Notes under the pieces: generated by a model
The model's database searches: none
What the model saw: the letters and a program-made list of their open reading frames with translations, nothing else
What the model was told of the DNA's origin: nothing
Shown: in pieces, positions 24,260 to 35,776 of the stretch
Layout: the number at the start of each line of letters is the position of its first letter
Numbering within the stretch: position 1 is the first letter of the stretch
Origin: Diaporthe sp. PMI_573
Taxonomy: Eukaryota > Ascomycota > Sordariomycetes > Diaporthales > Diaporthaceae
Reading direction: 5' to 3'
Length of the DNA: 64,000 nucleotides
Assembly: GCA_021399435.1 (NCBI GenBank)
Contig: JAJTUP010000008.1
Span: 1 to 64,000 of the forward strand
Made by a program: the position numbers and the translations under genes

Positions 24260-24796
24260 CTATTCCTCGTTTGCATGCAAGATATTCTCCGCCTTAAAGA
24301 CCACAGCTTCCTTTGGAAGAAAGGGCAAAAGCAGAGCAGTGTCCCAATACAGCCAGACCTCCTTGAAATGCAATCCTTCCGGAGTCTTCTCGTCGTTGCT
24401 CTTCCCGATGATGGCAATCATGGTGACAGGGATGCTGACAGTTGGCTCCCTCTCCTTGTTTCCGCGAAGCCACAGGTTGCGAATGTTCTGGGTGTAGATC
24501 TGGCTTGTGCCATCGTCGCGTTCAATCTCCAGAAACTGGATCCAGTCGTGATGGATTCGTTCGAACACGCCAAACAGTTTCTTCATCCAGGCCCACATCT
24601 CATCCCCTCCGTGATAGACCGCGTTGTTCTGGTTGTGAAAGACCACGTCCTCTGAGTAGAACTTGAGGCCGGAGCCGCCGTCGTAGCCTCTGGAGTCTAC
24701 GGCATCGACATATTGCTTGAAGAATCTCTGAGTCGGTGTAGACGGGCCATCTATTTCCCATTGGGCGCCGGAGATCTGACTGACAACTCGAGGCAT
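24260..24796 (-). CDS. SnoaL/NTF2-like protein, about 178 aa
   Basis: An uninterrupted frame ends at 24260. I chose the start MPRVVSQISG at 24796; an ATG five codons upstream (24811) is also possible. The pattern PTQRFFKQYVDAVDSRGYD, FYSEDVVFHNQNNAVYHGGDEMWAWMKKLF, then WIQFLEIERDDG and FKEVWLYW is that of the SnoaL-like alpha+beta barrel (NTF2 superfamily). In fungal pathways such proteins serve as cyclases, isomerases, dehydratases or lyases on polyketide-type or aromatic intermediates. The catalytic residue cannot be assigned by eye. It points the same way as the MBL gene and the reductase at 25470. Confidence 0.8.
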   Translation of the reverse strand: MPRVVSQISGAQWEIDGPSTPTQRFFKQYVDAVDSRGYDGGSGLKFYSEDVVFHNQNNAVYHGGDEMWAWMKKLFGVFERIHHDWIQFLEIERDDGTSQIYTQNIRNLWLRGNKEREPTVSIPVTMIAIIGKSNDEKTPEGLHFKEVWLYWDTALLLPFLPKEAVVFKAENILHANEE

Positions 24797-25469
24797 GGTG
24801 GAAATTTGCAAGTATTGGATTCGGAGCGTCTTTCAAAAGGAGTAAAATACTTGAGGGTCAAGGTATACTAATTGGAGCATGCAGATCAAAGAAGTCTGTG
24901 GAATAAAGTACTTGAATCTTTGGGGACGGGCATTGGCTCTATATAGCTATTCAACTGCGATTTTACACAGTATTAGTAGCCCCGCATGGGAATCGTGTTA
25001 CGTTTATCCGAGGCACAGTGCTGCTCTGGACATTCGGATATCAGTACATGGACACATGACCTGCCCTTAGCAACGCCGAGCTGCCTTGATTTGCTCAGGC
25101 AAACTGTATGCCCCGCCTTCCTTACCCGTATCTTTTTCGTTTCTCCTGCTTTCACTCTCCCCTGTAGTCTGGTGCACTTGCCACACAGGTCGGCTGTACG
25201 TATGATACGCGGAGCCACGTCCGACTCTTATCAGTGGGGTATATCGACTTGATTCTTCACCTTAGCTGTACTAAGAGACTTGGTGGCTTTTACATTTAAT
25301 GCTTGCTCAAGCTGGCTTCCGAGGACGACTAAACCAGTGGGGGTATTTCCTGTACAGACAGTGGTACCAAGTTCAATTGAGGCATATCTATTAGATGTAG
25401 GTCGAATCTATCCTAAGTAGTGACGTCGGTTTCGTGCTCTCGGTCCCTTGGCCAAGGCCATGAACTACC
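24797..25469. other. Intergenic, promoter of the SnoaL-like gene
   Basis: Contains TATATAGC at about 24940 on the 5' side of the SnoaL-like gene. Small open frames in the rest lack motifs. Confidence 0.4.
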
Positions 25470-26767
25470 TCAAGCAAAGGGAACACCCTCACCCGGCTCG
25501 TTCACGCCGAGACCAACCTTGCCTACAGTGGTCTTGGACTCGATTTGGCGATGGGCTTCCTTTAGTCCTGCAAGAGTCAACTTGTACCGCTTGCCAAGTG
25601 TTGGGACAAGCTTTCGCTCATCCATCAGACGTGACAAGGTTGCAAATATGTCGTGATAGCCTTCGGCATTGGTGCGATGATACGCGGCAGAGCCGAGCCA
25701 GTCCCAGGAGAAGGTCATTGACTTGGACATGAACTCGGTTCCGTAGAGACTGACGTCAGCCTGGACAATGGTGCAAGCCTTGCCGAAGGGTGCGCAGATT
25801 TTGGCGATGGCATCAACATATTGTTCAGTCCTTGCCAGGATGTAGACATATCTAGTCAGCGTAATCAGCAAGGTATATGGTGGATGGTCAGGCACTAGGC
25901 GTTGGCATACTTGATCGGGACGTCCAAGTTCAAGGCTTTGACTTGTTCCACAAGATCATGCCGGTGGTTGACTACATGAGTAGCGCCCATCCGCTTACAA
26001 GAATCCATAGTCTCTTGTCGAGATGCAGTAGCAACCACTGCTGGCAGGTTCAAGACGTTGCGTGCCAGCTGGATAGCAGCACTGCCAACTCCGCCGCCGC
26101 CATTGATCTAGTTTGCGCGATAGCACGTCAGCCAAAGTATGATAGACTTCTTCCTAAACAGCACTTGATGGAAGATGAATCTCACGTACAATCAGTATTC
26201 CGACGTTCTCATTGGGTTTAATCTCAAGCCGGTGGTGCAGGGACTGATAGGCTGTTCCGAAAGTCAAGCCAAAGCTCGCTGCCTCGACAAAGTCGAGCGA
26301 CTTGGGTTTGTGAGCGCAGTGGAATTCGCTGACGAGCTGGTACTCTGCATAACTGCCCTGGCGAGTTGTCGCTCCAACCCACGAGATGTCGTCGCCGGGC
26401 TTGAAGAATTTGCAGTCGGGGCCGACTTCCAGAACAGTCCCAGCACCATCGTACCCAATGATGTGGAAGCCTTTGGGAGCAAACTTGTAGTAATCTTGTC
26501 CCAATTAGTGGCTAAGTAGCACCATAGCGGGAGCCTTACCTGGTGCGTCGTCGTAGATGCCAGCCCGGATCTTGGTGTCGATTGGATTAACAGAGCAAGC
26601 CTCGACCCTGACGATCTCGTTAGGAATGAAGCGACAGAACGGAGTTGAATAACTTACTTGACAAGAACATCACGGCCCGTCGGACTTGCAGGTCGCGGAA
26701 CGTCACGGGATTCGAAATTGTCGATGTGGCCATAGGCAGATACCCCAACCGCTTTCATAGTAGACAT
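25470..26767 (-). CDS. Quinone oxidoreductase-like MDR, five exons
   Basis: Exons 26767-26658, 26607-26540, 26494-26190, 26107-25911 and 25851-25470 join to 353 aa; the four introns are 50, 45, 82 and 59 bp, all GT-AG. The order is MSTMKAVGVSAYG, VEACSVNPIDTKIRAG, HIIGYDGAGTVLEVG, the GroES-like core, then the NADPH loop restored across an intron (GILI|INGGGGVGSAAIQLA), and ATASRQETMDSCKRMGATHVVNH. There are no zinc ligands. This is the zeta-crystallin/quinone reductase branch of medium-chain reductases, one-step NADPH-linked reductases in the cytosol. Exon boundaries agree with family alignment and frame at every joint. It completes a minus-strand series with the SnoaL-like and MBL genes. 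Confidence 0.87.
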
Positions 26768-28396
26768 TATATCTAATGTTTCAAGATGATACTGTTTGAG
26801 TTCGTTGTGAGAAATGGCGAGGAATCTCATGAACTAAGCACGTCGGAACTTCTATACAATATAGAAGAGAAGATGGACTTATCCGCTGTCGGCGTTATGA
26901 CTCAGTGTCTTGTTTGTTGAAGAGAGGCCCGCTCGTTCATCTGTGGATATAATCTTTCAACAGCTCTTGACTCATCTCCGGGCATGAATCTCGACCATCT
27001 GAGTCAACGGGAGTACACGGAAGATGCAAATTGTACCTGTTCAACTGACAGTGATTATTAATTCACTCCGCTAACTGATCTCCTCCCGGAATTGTCGGCG
27101 GGTTGAAGTGCCCTCAAACCCATATCAATCCGGTTCATTGCCTCGGGCCCTCGGAAGCCCCATTGCTCTTCAATAACAGAAGGAAAGACTATACGGGCAA
27201 TGATTATTGATCTCGGCATGATTCGGAAGCTTCACCCGAGGATGAGGAAAAGAACAGCTCGTTGCTTATGGATATTGCTTTTGCCTGGTGTTCCAGACCT
27301 GACTCGGCGTCATCTCCTTCAGTGCGGTAAGGCTCCAGCCCCTACATTGCTCCACGTAGGTGCCGCTTTTCGTAAGGAACATCAAAGGAACATGTTACGT
27401 ACCATAATTTAGCGGCAGTCTTAGGGTAGCTATGAATAGTGTAATGTCACTTTATGTAGAGTGAGGATTTGCCGAAACTTCTGTCCTCGCCTAATTTAGG
27501 TGAGAGCTGATGTACCTTTATGCCTCTGTATTTTCATTAGCTCAACATCCCTTCGGCCACCGGGCTGGAGCCTTACCGCACTGAAGGAGATAGTCCACGC
27601 CCTGAAGCCTCAGCCTACCGTTGGGACAAGGTTTCCGGGGGGTGCCAACCAACTCGGCAGGGTGGAGATGATCGACTGTTGAACCGCGGCTTCTCCGCTT
27701 TTATATAGTCCATAAGTTGATCTCATGACGCCATTCATTCCCAGGGCCCGGGAAGTCGATGTAAGTCGGCCGATTAAGAGCGGGTTGTTTCCATCCTGTT
27801 ACATCCACTTATTTGTGGATGCCAAAGGTGTTTGTAAGCGCGGCTCTTCATCTGGGCCTTTGAGTGACCCTCAATGCGGCGTGGGGTACGAACGGGCTGG
27901 CTAGGCCATTTTGTCTTCTCCACATATGCCTCGGCCTAGATACAGTTTGTTGATGCTTTCAAGATCGTCGGCCTGTGTCGTCTGCCGCTATGCGAAAGAC
28001 CCTTAACACCCGAGTCAGCTTGAATGCAGAGGTTGCAGGGGTGTCTCGGACAGACGAAAGGTTTCAAGCTACATGATTGTCACTATCGTACCGGGGCAAC
28101 ACGGCTCAGCTGACAGGAGCAGAGCGCTGTGACACATTGTTAAAGTCATCGAAGCTTTACTGATTATTGATCTGTCTCCGGACTCCCGGCCTCCACCTCA
28201 TCAAGTGCCCTCCCAGGTGGAACGTCGGCAGCTGTCTTGGAGTCGACCGCTCAATGAGGTTTCAATAACCCTTTATCGCCGTCCGACTCATGAAAACACC
28301 TGGAGTTTGCGATCATGATGATTATATAACTATTCGCGGTCATTAAATCACAAGACGTTTGCCTTGAGTATAATTCCTTCACTTTTTTTAGTACCC
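26768..28396. other. Long intergenic stretch
   Basis: About 1.6 kb without a supportable gene; several short frames lack motifs. It holds the perfect 30-bp inverted repeat pair at 27312-27341 / 27562-27591, and the last 120 bp contain ATTATATAAC about 75 bp upstream of the next gene start. Confidence 0.4.
27312..27591. repeat. Perfect 30-bp inverted repeat, 220-bp spacer
   Basis: 27312-27341 (begins ATCTCCTTCAGTGCGG) and 27562-27591 are exact reverse complements. The match weakens at once on both sides apart from a GGCGT word outside each arm. The whole could be a small foldback or MITE-like element, or a transcribed hairpin. Confidence 0.8.
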
Positions 28397-29405
28397 ATGC
28401 CAGCAAACATGACTCTGCCCCGTCAAGACATTGAATTCAAGGCTTGCGATGGCACCATTCTTCGCGGATGGTTATATCCAAGGCACGAAATATCGCCATG
28501 CATCATCATGACCCATGGGGTTAGTTTTCTCCCTTTCCCGTCCTTGTTCTGCCTCTTTCTCTTCAACAGTCATGCTACGGGATGCCAGATCGTTGACTTG
28601 TCTACGTCTCACACAGCTTGGCGGCACTCGCCACTTCTTACTGCCCCGATTCGCCTCCGCTTTCAACGAGGCAGGATATGCCGTCTTGCTCTACGATAAC
28701 CGTAACTGGGGAGACAGCGATGGTCTACCTCGACAAGAGTCGAACCCAGCATTGCAGCAAACTGACTACTATGACGCGTTCAACTATGCCATCACCTTGC
28801 CCTGTGTCGACGGCGACAGGATAATATACTGGGGCAGTAGCTTCTCGGGCGGAAATGTCATCTACGCGGCAGCGATAGACAAGCGAATCAAAGCTGCTAT
28901 CATTCAAGCGCCTGCTGTATCTGGCGAGACTCGGTCTCTTGCGTTCAGGCATCGCATTCCGGGGTTACTGGAGGACAGAAAGCGGACCACCTCCGATCTG
29001 GGTCATTCTACTGTACCACTGATTGCGCCTGATCGAGAGTCTGCAGATCCGTCTAAAACAGACGCCATGTTTCCAACCAAGGATGCCTACGACATTTTGA
29101 GTGAGCAGGGGAATTGTGGCAGCCAGTGGGAAAACTATGTCACGTCTCAGACTCAACTGCACATGCTCAGTTTTGAGGCTCAGGCAATGATCCATAGGAT
29201 CTCCCCTACACCGCTCCTGTTTGTCATCCCTGGCAACGACATCCTTGTTTCAACATCGTCCCAGATGGATGCCTTCAACAAGGCTCGGGAGCCGAAGCAG
29301 TTGCATTACCTGAAAGAATGCGGCCACTTTGATATATACATGGGGGATTACTTTCAAGACAACATCAAGGCGCAGATCCAGTTCCTAGAACGATATGTTA
29401 AGTAG
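28397..29405 (+). CDS. Alpha/beta hydrolase of the polyketide-transferase/YcjY-like type
   Basis: Exons 28397-28519 and 28617-29405 join across a 97-bp intron (GTTAGT...CACAG) to 303 aa; a second ATG at 28409 (MTLPRQDIEF) would give 299 aa. The protein shows DIEFKACDGTILRGWLYP, the oxyanion motif MTHGLGGTRH formed exactly at the splice joint, AVLLYDNRNWGDSDG, nucleophile elbow GSSFSGGN and CGHFDIYMGDYF with the His. This combination is typical of fungal cluster-associated hydrolases, including the so-called polyketide transferases and dienelactone-hydrolase-like enzymes. Location is cytosolic. It is the last gene of the metabolic run before the transposon block at 30 kb. Confidence 0.87.
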
Positions 29406-30060
29406 TCGACTTAATACTAAGAACAACACCTGCCCTACTACTGTACCATTTCCCGCTGGTATTAGCACCCAATACCATTTTCCCTTGGCCCGTGCATCCT
29501 TCTTTCGGATTTTCGGTCTTGGGTCCGAATACAAGAATACTTAGCCCGTGCTCCTTCCCCAGCTTTCCAAGGTCCCGGTGCTGATTCCCTGTCGCCCCAA
29601 ATTGGAAGCAGCTTTCGTCTTGTGAAGGGTACGCCGAAAACTCAATTATAGTTACCGTAATCTAAGAGCTCCGGCCTACCCTACCACGTCTTACTTTCAG
29701 GAACGCGCCCCGTTCCAGCTTCTCAGCCAATCGCAACTATGGAAATGTCCTGGCGATTTCTCCCCTACGAACGGGGCCCGTTTCCAGTTTTACCCTTACC
29801 CGGGGGGCTGACTTTGAACACGTGATCGCAGGCTCCACTGGGAGCTAAAGGCTCCCGCCTCTCGCCTGGAGAGGGGGCAGGGTAGGGAATCAATCCATCC
29901 ACGTCAATATCCGACTTTGTGGATTGAATTGACGGCTTACTCAGCAGAGTGCTCGTGGATTGATGTCCATAATATTGAACCCGTGGGAGACCCCTGTCAC
30001 ACAAAATCGGATTTCCTATTCGGGCAATTTTTGAAGCTACCGCCGAACCTGTATATTGCC
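29406..30060. other. Intergenic, nothing recognised
   Basis: Contains short self-complementary words (GGGAGCTAAAGGCTCCC near 29840) but no gene. It includes the 3' flank of hAT relic C; no terminal repeat of that element was identified. Confidence 0.35.
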
Positions 30061-30987
30061 TCACTCCTCACATTCATCCGAACAACCCCGTTCAACAGAC
30101 TCTTCCGGCGCTGTATCGTCAAGCAGTATGTTATCGATATCTTCGATAATGCCTGCGCGTAACCAAGATCGCAGTGTTTGGATTAGCCCAATCGTGCCAG
30201 CGTCTAAGCGGTTTCGGAGGGGCGTGACCATCAACCCGGTGGCGGAGAACAGTCTCTCGCACTCCGAGCTCACGGCCGGCACTGTCATGACGTCAAGGGC
30301 CATTCGAGATAGCCTCGGGTACTCAAACCTCTTGAGGATCCAATACTCAACTGGGTCTGCAACATCCTTGTCGCTCCCAGACACACTGGCCTGCCAGCGG
30401 ATATATTCATCCGCTTAAGCAGCAGAGGGTTGGCTTTGACGGTATCGATTACGATACCGATCAAAGGAGGACAAGGTCGTCTTTCGCCTCTTCACAACCG
30501 GACCTTCAGGAGACGTGACTGTGATCTGTAGGTCCCTGTATTCCGTCTCCCAAAGACGTTGCACGATATCCTTCGCTTCATCGACCCAACCCGGATGCTG
30601 TTGACCCCAAACCTCGTCGAAATAGTCCCATCGCAGGCTAGGGTGCAAGGCGGCGGCGGCATAGTATGCTGGTGAGTCCCTCAAAGTATTGTAATATTTA
30701 TCAAGCTTCTTCCAGCCAAGGTTGATATTAACACTGAATTGCTCCGGCTCAGGATGCCTCTCAATATGCGATTTTGCATCCTCGAGCCTCCCAAGTAGGA
30801 ATTCGAACGCCTCCAGCACATCAGTCATAGAGCCAAACGTTTCTCTAACTCCAAACGATCGGTATCGCGACTGTCCGTCTCCCTGAAGTACTTGCACAAC
30901 TACGTGGAAATCGGAGAGGATCTCATCAAACGTCCTCAGCACCGCCAAATCGCTCTCGTTGATGAAGCTCGACTCCTCGAGGCAGGG
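30061..30987 (-). mobile_element. hAT transposon relic C (C-terminal half)
   Basis: One minus-strand frame carries the C-terminal half of a hAT transposase: NINLGWKKLDKYYNTLRDSPAYYAAAALHPSLRW, WETEYRDL, then the hATC dimerisation domain PVEYWILKRFEYPRLSRMALDVM, SSECERLFSATGLMVTPLRNRLDAG. It is interrupted by a single TAA (30415-30417) in an otherwise continuous frame, a change explained by CAA to TAA. The N-terminal half is missing. The coding sequence stops abruptly near 30987, just before the left end of element D, so D probably landed in or beside it. Confidence 0.85.
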
Positions 30988-31003
30988 AGGAAGCCTCTGT
31001 CCT

Positions 31004-33774
31004 CAGACTTGCAAACAAATAAATCAGATCCAAATCTATTCAAATTAAATCAAATTTATCCAAATCAAATCAAATCAAATTGCCTCTGCGCTGACTCAAA
31101 TCAAATCAAATCGGAGAGCCCAGATTTATTTGGATATCTGATTATTTGGATATGCCCCACATCTGTAGCCAGGACCAATTAACGTTGAGAGCCTGCTAGG
31201 CCAAGAGTGCCCGCTATGCGCAATTGCTTTTTGTAGGCCGTGTCACCAAACTTTCTTTTTGCATTTTACGTGACGCGTTTGATTGTGAAATATATCTTGG
31301 GCGCGCTTGCTATATTGTGGAGGTAGATATTTGTAGCCGATAGCGAAACGGGGACAGCTCTGGCCTTCTCTGAAATGGCGCAACCCGCAAGAGGCGAAGT
31401 GCCGTTAGTCGCCCTTTCTAGGGCATCCGCCAGTTTTAGTGTTCCCGAGAGCTCCCCTGACCTTGACTCAGTAGAGCCCGGCGTGGACGCGACCGGCGAT
31501 ACATCGCCTTTGATTGACTACATTGGATATGAAGGCATTGATTGGAATCGCCTCGTAGGGTTCTCTATACGTAAGTATAGAAAAAGAGCGCGGACGGGAT
31601 GGGTATGGGAACATGGGTTTGATATCGAGAAAAATGATTCCGGTTATTGATTCTGGCTTTGCAAAGCCTGCCATCGGAAGAAGGCTACAATTACCTACAT
31701 GTACGATGCTGCATCCACAAGTCAAGCAAACAGTCATATGGAAGAAATCCACCACATCAACAGAGGCGGACCAATGCTACCACAGAGGAAGAAGCAGCGC
31801 ACTCTTTTCGACATGGTTGATCTAGACTCCCACCGACCCAAGGATCAGGCTTTGATGAACGCCTTCATATCATCCTTTGAACCGCTTCGCTTTCAGCATC
31901 TCCTTATACGCTGGGTGGCATGCGACAACATCCCATTTCACAAGCTGGAGAGTCCGTACTTTCGCGACCTTATGGCTTACGCGAACAGTGCCATCGCGGA
32001 TTCGGGCAGTATCCCAACCCATAGCACAATCCGCGACTGGATTGTGCGGTCCTTCAATCGTCACAAAGGCGTCGTGACGGAATTGCTTCGTCGGTCGCTC
32101 AGCCGCATTAACGTCTCCTTTGATGCGTGGTCCTCTCGAAAATTTACATCTCTACTCGGCCTTACCGTACACTTTCTTGATGACGAAGGGAAGTTCCGTA
32201 CGTTTCTCCTCGGTTTGCCACGGATTAAAGGTCGTTACTGTGGAGAAAACTTTGCCGACCGTGTCAGCGAGATAATCTACGAGTATGGGTTCGAGGATTG
32301 CGTCGGATATTTTGTCATAGACAATGCGGAGAGCAATGACACGTGCCTTGAAGACTTGGGCATTGAGTTGGGGTTCAAAAAGCAGCATCGTTGGCTCCGT
32401 TGCTGTGGCCACATCATTAACCTTGTCGCCCGATCCATTCTTTTCGGTACGGACGCCGATGTGTTTGAAGAGGATTGCCAGGCCGACAAAGAGATCCAAG
32501 ATGAGGTTAAACTTTGGAGATCAAAGGGCCCCATCGGCAAGCTGCATAACATTGTTCACTGGGTGGAAAGGTCTGGCCAGCGCATTGAAAGGCTCTACAA
32601 GCTCTAATCTATTGAGAATACCGCCCTGGGCTTTGAAGATAAAACAACCTACGATGTCGTTATGGATAACGCTACTTGCTGGAACTTGTCTGAGGCGATG
32701 ATGGAGCGAGGTTACATGCTTTGCAATGCACTCGATTCGCTGGTCTAAGCGGAAGTGACAGAGTGGAACCAATACGTGGCCAGAAGGACATAGAACGGGG
32801 CAAAGCCGATGCCGAAGAAGTGCCGCAAGAAGCCTGCAATTGTGGATGATTGGATGGCCGCTGAGGACTGGTCCGTTATTGCAGAGCATTTGGCGATCCT
32901 GAAACCATTGAAGATTGCGACGAAGCGTCTAGAGGGCCGGCCGCGAGAAGGCAAATTCGGCGCGATTTGGGAGGTTTTGTTGACAATGGAGTGGCTCCTG
33001 AAGCACTTAGAAGAGGCAAAGTTACAACATGAGCGAGACGAGGAGCCTTACCTGCGAATTGGCTGCAATCTCGGCTGGATGAAGCTGGATCAATACTACG
33101 CCCTAACCGAGGACAGCCCTGCATACCTCGCAAGCCTCGTCCTCTATCCTGCATTTCGCTGGTCAACCGTTGAGTCACAATGGTCTGATTATCCGGATTG
33201 GTTGGCCAGAGGAAGGCTGGCCGTGCAAGAGCTATGGGAGGAGTACCGAAGCCTCCCGGTCGAGCAAGATACGATACCGGAGTAGCCGACTGTTGCAAGG
33301 AAGACAACGGACCTGGATGACTTTATGACTTTAATTAGAAAACTCGGCGCCCAGCCTGCGCCTTCAGTGTGCTCCATGCGTGACGAGTACGCAGAATGGG
33401 TGGCTAGTACCGATCCGGGCGATTGTTTGGTAGACGACCCGATCCAGTATTGGCTTCTCCGCAGACGCCAATATCCACGCTTGTCGCGAATGGTAATTGA
33501 TCTCTTTTCTATTTCGGCTATGTCTTCGGAGCCAGAGCGAATATTTAGCCTTGCCGGACAGATGGTCACAGCTCAGAGAGGCCGCCTCAAAGCGGATCTT
33601 ATAGGAGCTGCTCAATGTCTTTCGTCGTGGGAGAAAAGTGGGGTTATCTAGATATCCAAATGAGATCTAAATCGATTTAAATCAAATCAAATCAAATCAA
33701 ATCGATGATTTTACTATCCAAATCAAATCAAATTGGACCCCTGATTTGATTTGATTTATTTGTTTGCAAGTCTG
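31004..33774 (+). mobile_element. hAT element D with both terminal inverted repeats
   Basis: The ends are exact inverted repeats of 23 bp (31004-31026 and 33752-33774, beginning CAGACTTGCAAACAAATAAA). Inside them lie AAATCAAATC-type subterminal repeats on both sides (31020-31115, 33670-33760). The element is 2771 bp long and carries one transposase frame. No matching 8-bp target duplication flanks it. Instead an 11-bp word (GAGGAAGCCTC) stands on both sides in inverted orientation (30987-30997, 33778-33788), so the repeat may extend outward with a small indel, or the flank was rearranged. Confidence 0.9.
31375..33651 (+). pseudogene. hAT transposase, one frame with five premature stops
   Basis: 759 codons in a single frame from ATG 31375 to the stop at 33651, with in-frame stops at 31648 (TGA), 32605 (TAA), 32746 (TAA), 32791 (TAG) and 33283 (TAG) and no frameshift. 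The content is complete: BED finger (WVWEHGFDIE...WLCKACHRKK...SHMEEIHHI), VSFDAWSSRKFTSLLGLTVHFLD, GYFVIDNAESNDTCLEDL, CCGHIINLVARSILFG, WRSKGPIGKLHNIVHWVERS, MKLDQYYALTEDSPAYLASLVLYP and hATC (PIQYWLLRRRQYPRLSRMVIDLFSISAMSSEPERIFSLAGQM). All five stops can be explained by single C-to-T or G-to-A changes in CAA, CAG or TGG codons. WN of the usual RWN motif follows a Cys (CGN to TGC). It is dead as it stands; I give no repaired version. Confidence 0.9.
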
Positions 33775-35776
33775 CGGGAGGCTTCCTCACGTTGGGGTGT
33801 GCCGAGGGCTACACTTTTTAATTATTGACACGGCGCCCAGAGCCATTCTGAAGCTTTAGATTGGCAGATGAGGTTATTGTCGACCCGGGAAACCAATGTG
33901 GCTAAGTTTGCACTTCATTAGGCGACGTTGGGGCTGCCGCTGACTTATACTAAGGGTTGAACTTGTTTGTGGAAGACGAGACCTGCATTGGGCCATGTCC
34001 TCCAGATTGCATGGAGTTTGCAACATGTGGGGAAAAACAAAAAAGCCAACTTCGAATGTGGATAGTCTAATTTAGCCACTATGGGAGACTTTAGCACAAC
34101 CTTTTGTTTTTACTGAACTCGTCTTCCCGGCTAATTCTGCACGTTCTCCCTATTGTGTCTTCACAAATCCGCTTGTTCGTGATCCTCATGTTTGGCTCCT
34201 TCGACTGTATGGAGGTATTTGTTTAGCTTGGCAGTAAGCTTGTTGGCGAAGTCCTCAACTCTCTGGTTCTTTACTGTCGGGGTTGGAGGTGGAGGCGCGA
34301 GGCTTTTGACGGTATGAAGTGAACCCTGATCGTTGAAAATTGGTGACTGTAAAGAATGCGGACCGGACAGGGAATGAAGACTCGCCCGGAATTTATTAGT
34401 AAAGTCAATCTGTTGCAGTTGTGCCATTGTTAGAAGCAATGTAGGAACTGTAAGATCATTGAAAGAGGAAAGTTGAAGAATTAGGGAGGAAATAGTGTGA
34501 AAGTAGGCAGACCCGTCGCTAAATAGGACAACGGTTCTAGATCTCGTCTAAAAAATCGAGATCTCAGAGTTTTGAGTCACCAGAAAATAAGGACACGAAC
34601 ACTAACTTGAGTGAAAGCCACAACAAAAGTTCGGGGCTCAATGTTTTGCTTGCTAGTGGTCTAAGAAAGGGGCCCTACGGGAAGACCAGCTAATCGAAAT
34701 TTTGGTCAGCATGGGTTAGTCTTATTATATTTCCCCACCTTCCAACCAATGCGGTAGGGTTGAGTGAAAAGGATGAGAATACTGGTGCTTTTACTCTTGC
34801 GAGAGAGTATCCGAGCTCTAGACCGTTGGTGAGCTAGTCCTTGGTAAGAAGTACATAGTGGAGAGAATGGGGAAATTGGAATATAATAGGCACAAGAACT
34901 TTGGGGAGTAAACTAAATTGTATATTTTATTGTCAGCCTTAGTGTTCTGGTGAGCTTTAATTTTGTCCATTAATAATAGTGTTAAGGGAAGATACAGTTT
35001 TTCTTATTGTTTGAATCTACTCGAGGAGTTGCCACCACTCAAGAGCTAAGCCCCTAGGTCCTGTTACCACCACTGGTAGGCCAGTCGTGACGGAGAAACG
35101 TTTACTCCACCCAGTGATTCAACCACTGAGGATACCTAGAGAACCTTGATACGGTAGTCAACCATCTGGATGGCTAGCTGCCATGCATTTCCCATGGCTA
35201 CCGTCTACAGCACCCCTTCGCTATACAAATAAATACTCTAACTAAACCGATTTTAATCCCACATTATGTCACCATTCACGCACAATTTTGAGCGGTATAT
35301 GCGCTTAATTGGTCGATTAATCAATCGACCTCTTAATTAAATTAGCCAAAAAAGCGCAATTCCGTTCAATTTAGGTAAATAAGATACATTGATAGCCAAG
35401 TCGATGGATTGATCGGCTGGGCAGTCAACTTGCCTGTCGCTCGAAAAGTGAACTTCACTATGCGCTCTGCCAACTGTAAGACATTAATCACAGTGCCCAG
35501 TCCCACCTGTGGGAGACACGCACTGCTTCAATCTTTGAAGGTCCTGAGTTCTCCAAGGGTGACTATGACGTATATATAACAGTAGCTTTACGGTATTCTC
35601 TGTCGATTAATTACCACGATCGTCTACGAATTGAGTCTCGGCCAATGCAGGGTGGAAGAACGCGATGCGGGTCTCTGTGCAGGGTGTCTGTAGTGCCTGT
35701 GGATTAATTGAAATGACGCAAAGGGAGGCCTCTAGGGCTTTCGACTTCCGAATGTAAACAAAGCTACTGCTGTACC
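33775..35776. other. Long stretch with one weak small gene
   Basis: Apart from the small frame at 34161-34427, no gene is seen in about 2 kb. A hairpin GGTCGATT-AATC-AATCGACC lies near 35311. The sequence is AT-rich in places and may hold decayed repeats that I cannot name. Confidence 0.35.
34161..34427 (-). CDS. Small hypothetical protein, 88 aa
   Basis: The frame MAQLQQIDFTNKFRASLHSL...APPPPTPTVKNQRVEDFANKLTAKLNKYLHTVEGAKHEDHEQADL has a Pro-rich middle and a helical, charged C-terminus. No signal peptide, membrane segment or cysteine is present. I see no domain. The regular composition and a clean stop at 34161 make it slightly better than chance. Confidence 0.3.
   Translation of the reverse strand: MAQLQQIDFTNKFRASLHSLSGPHSLQSPIFNDQGSLHTVKSLAPPPPTPTVKNQRVEDFANKLTAKLNKYLHTVEGAKHEDHEQADL

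Noticed and set aside
29830..29890. Possible tRNA or structured RNA from nearby complementary words
   Set aside because: The short stems do not build a cloverleaf and the invariant tRNA bases are not in place.
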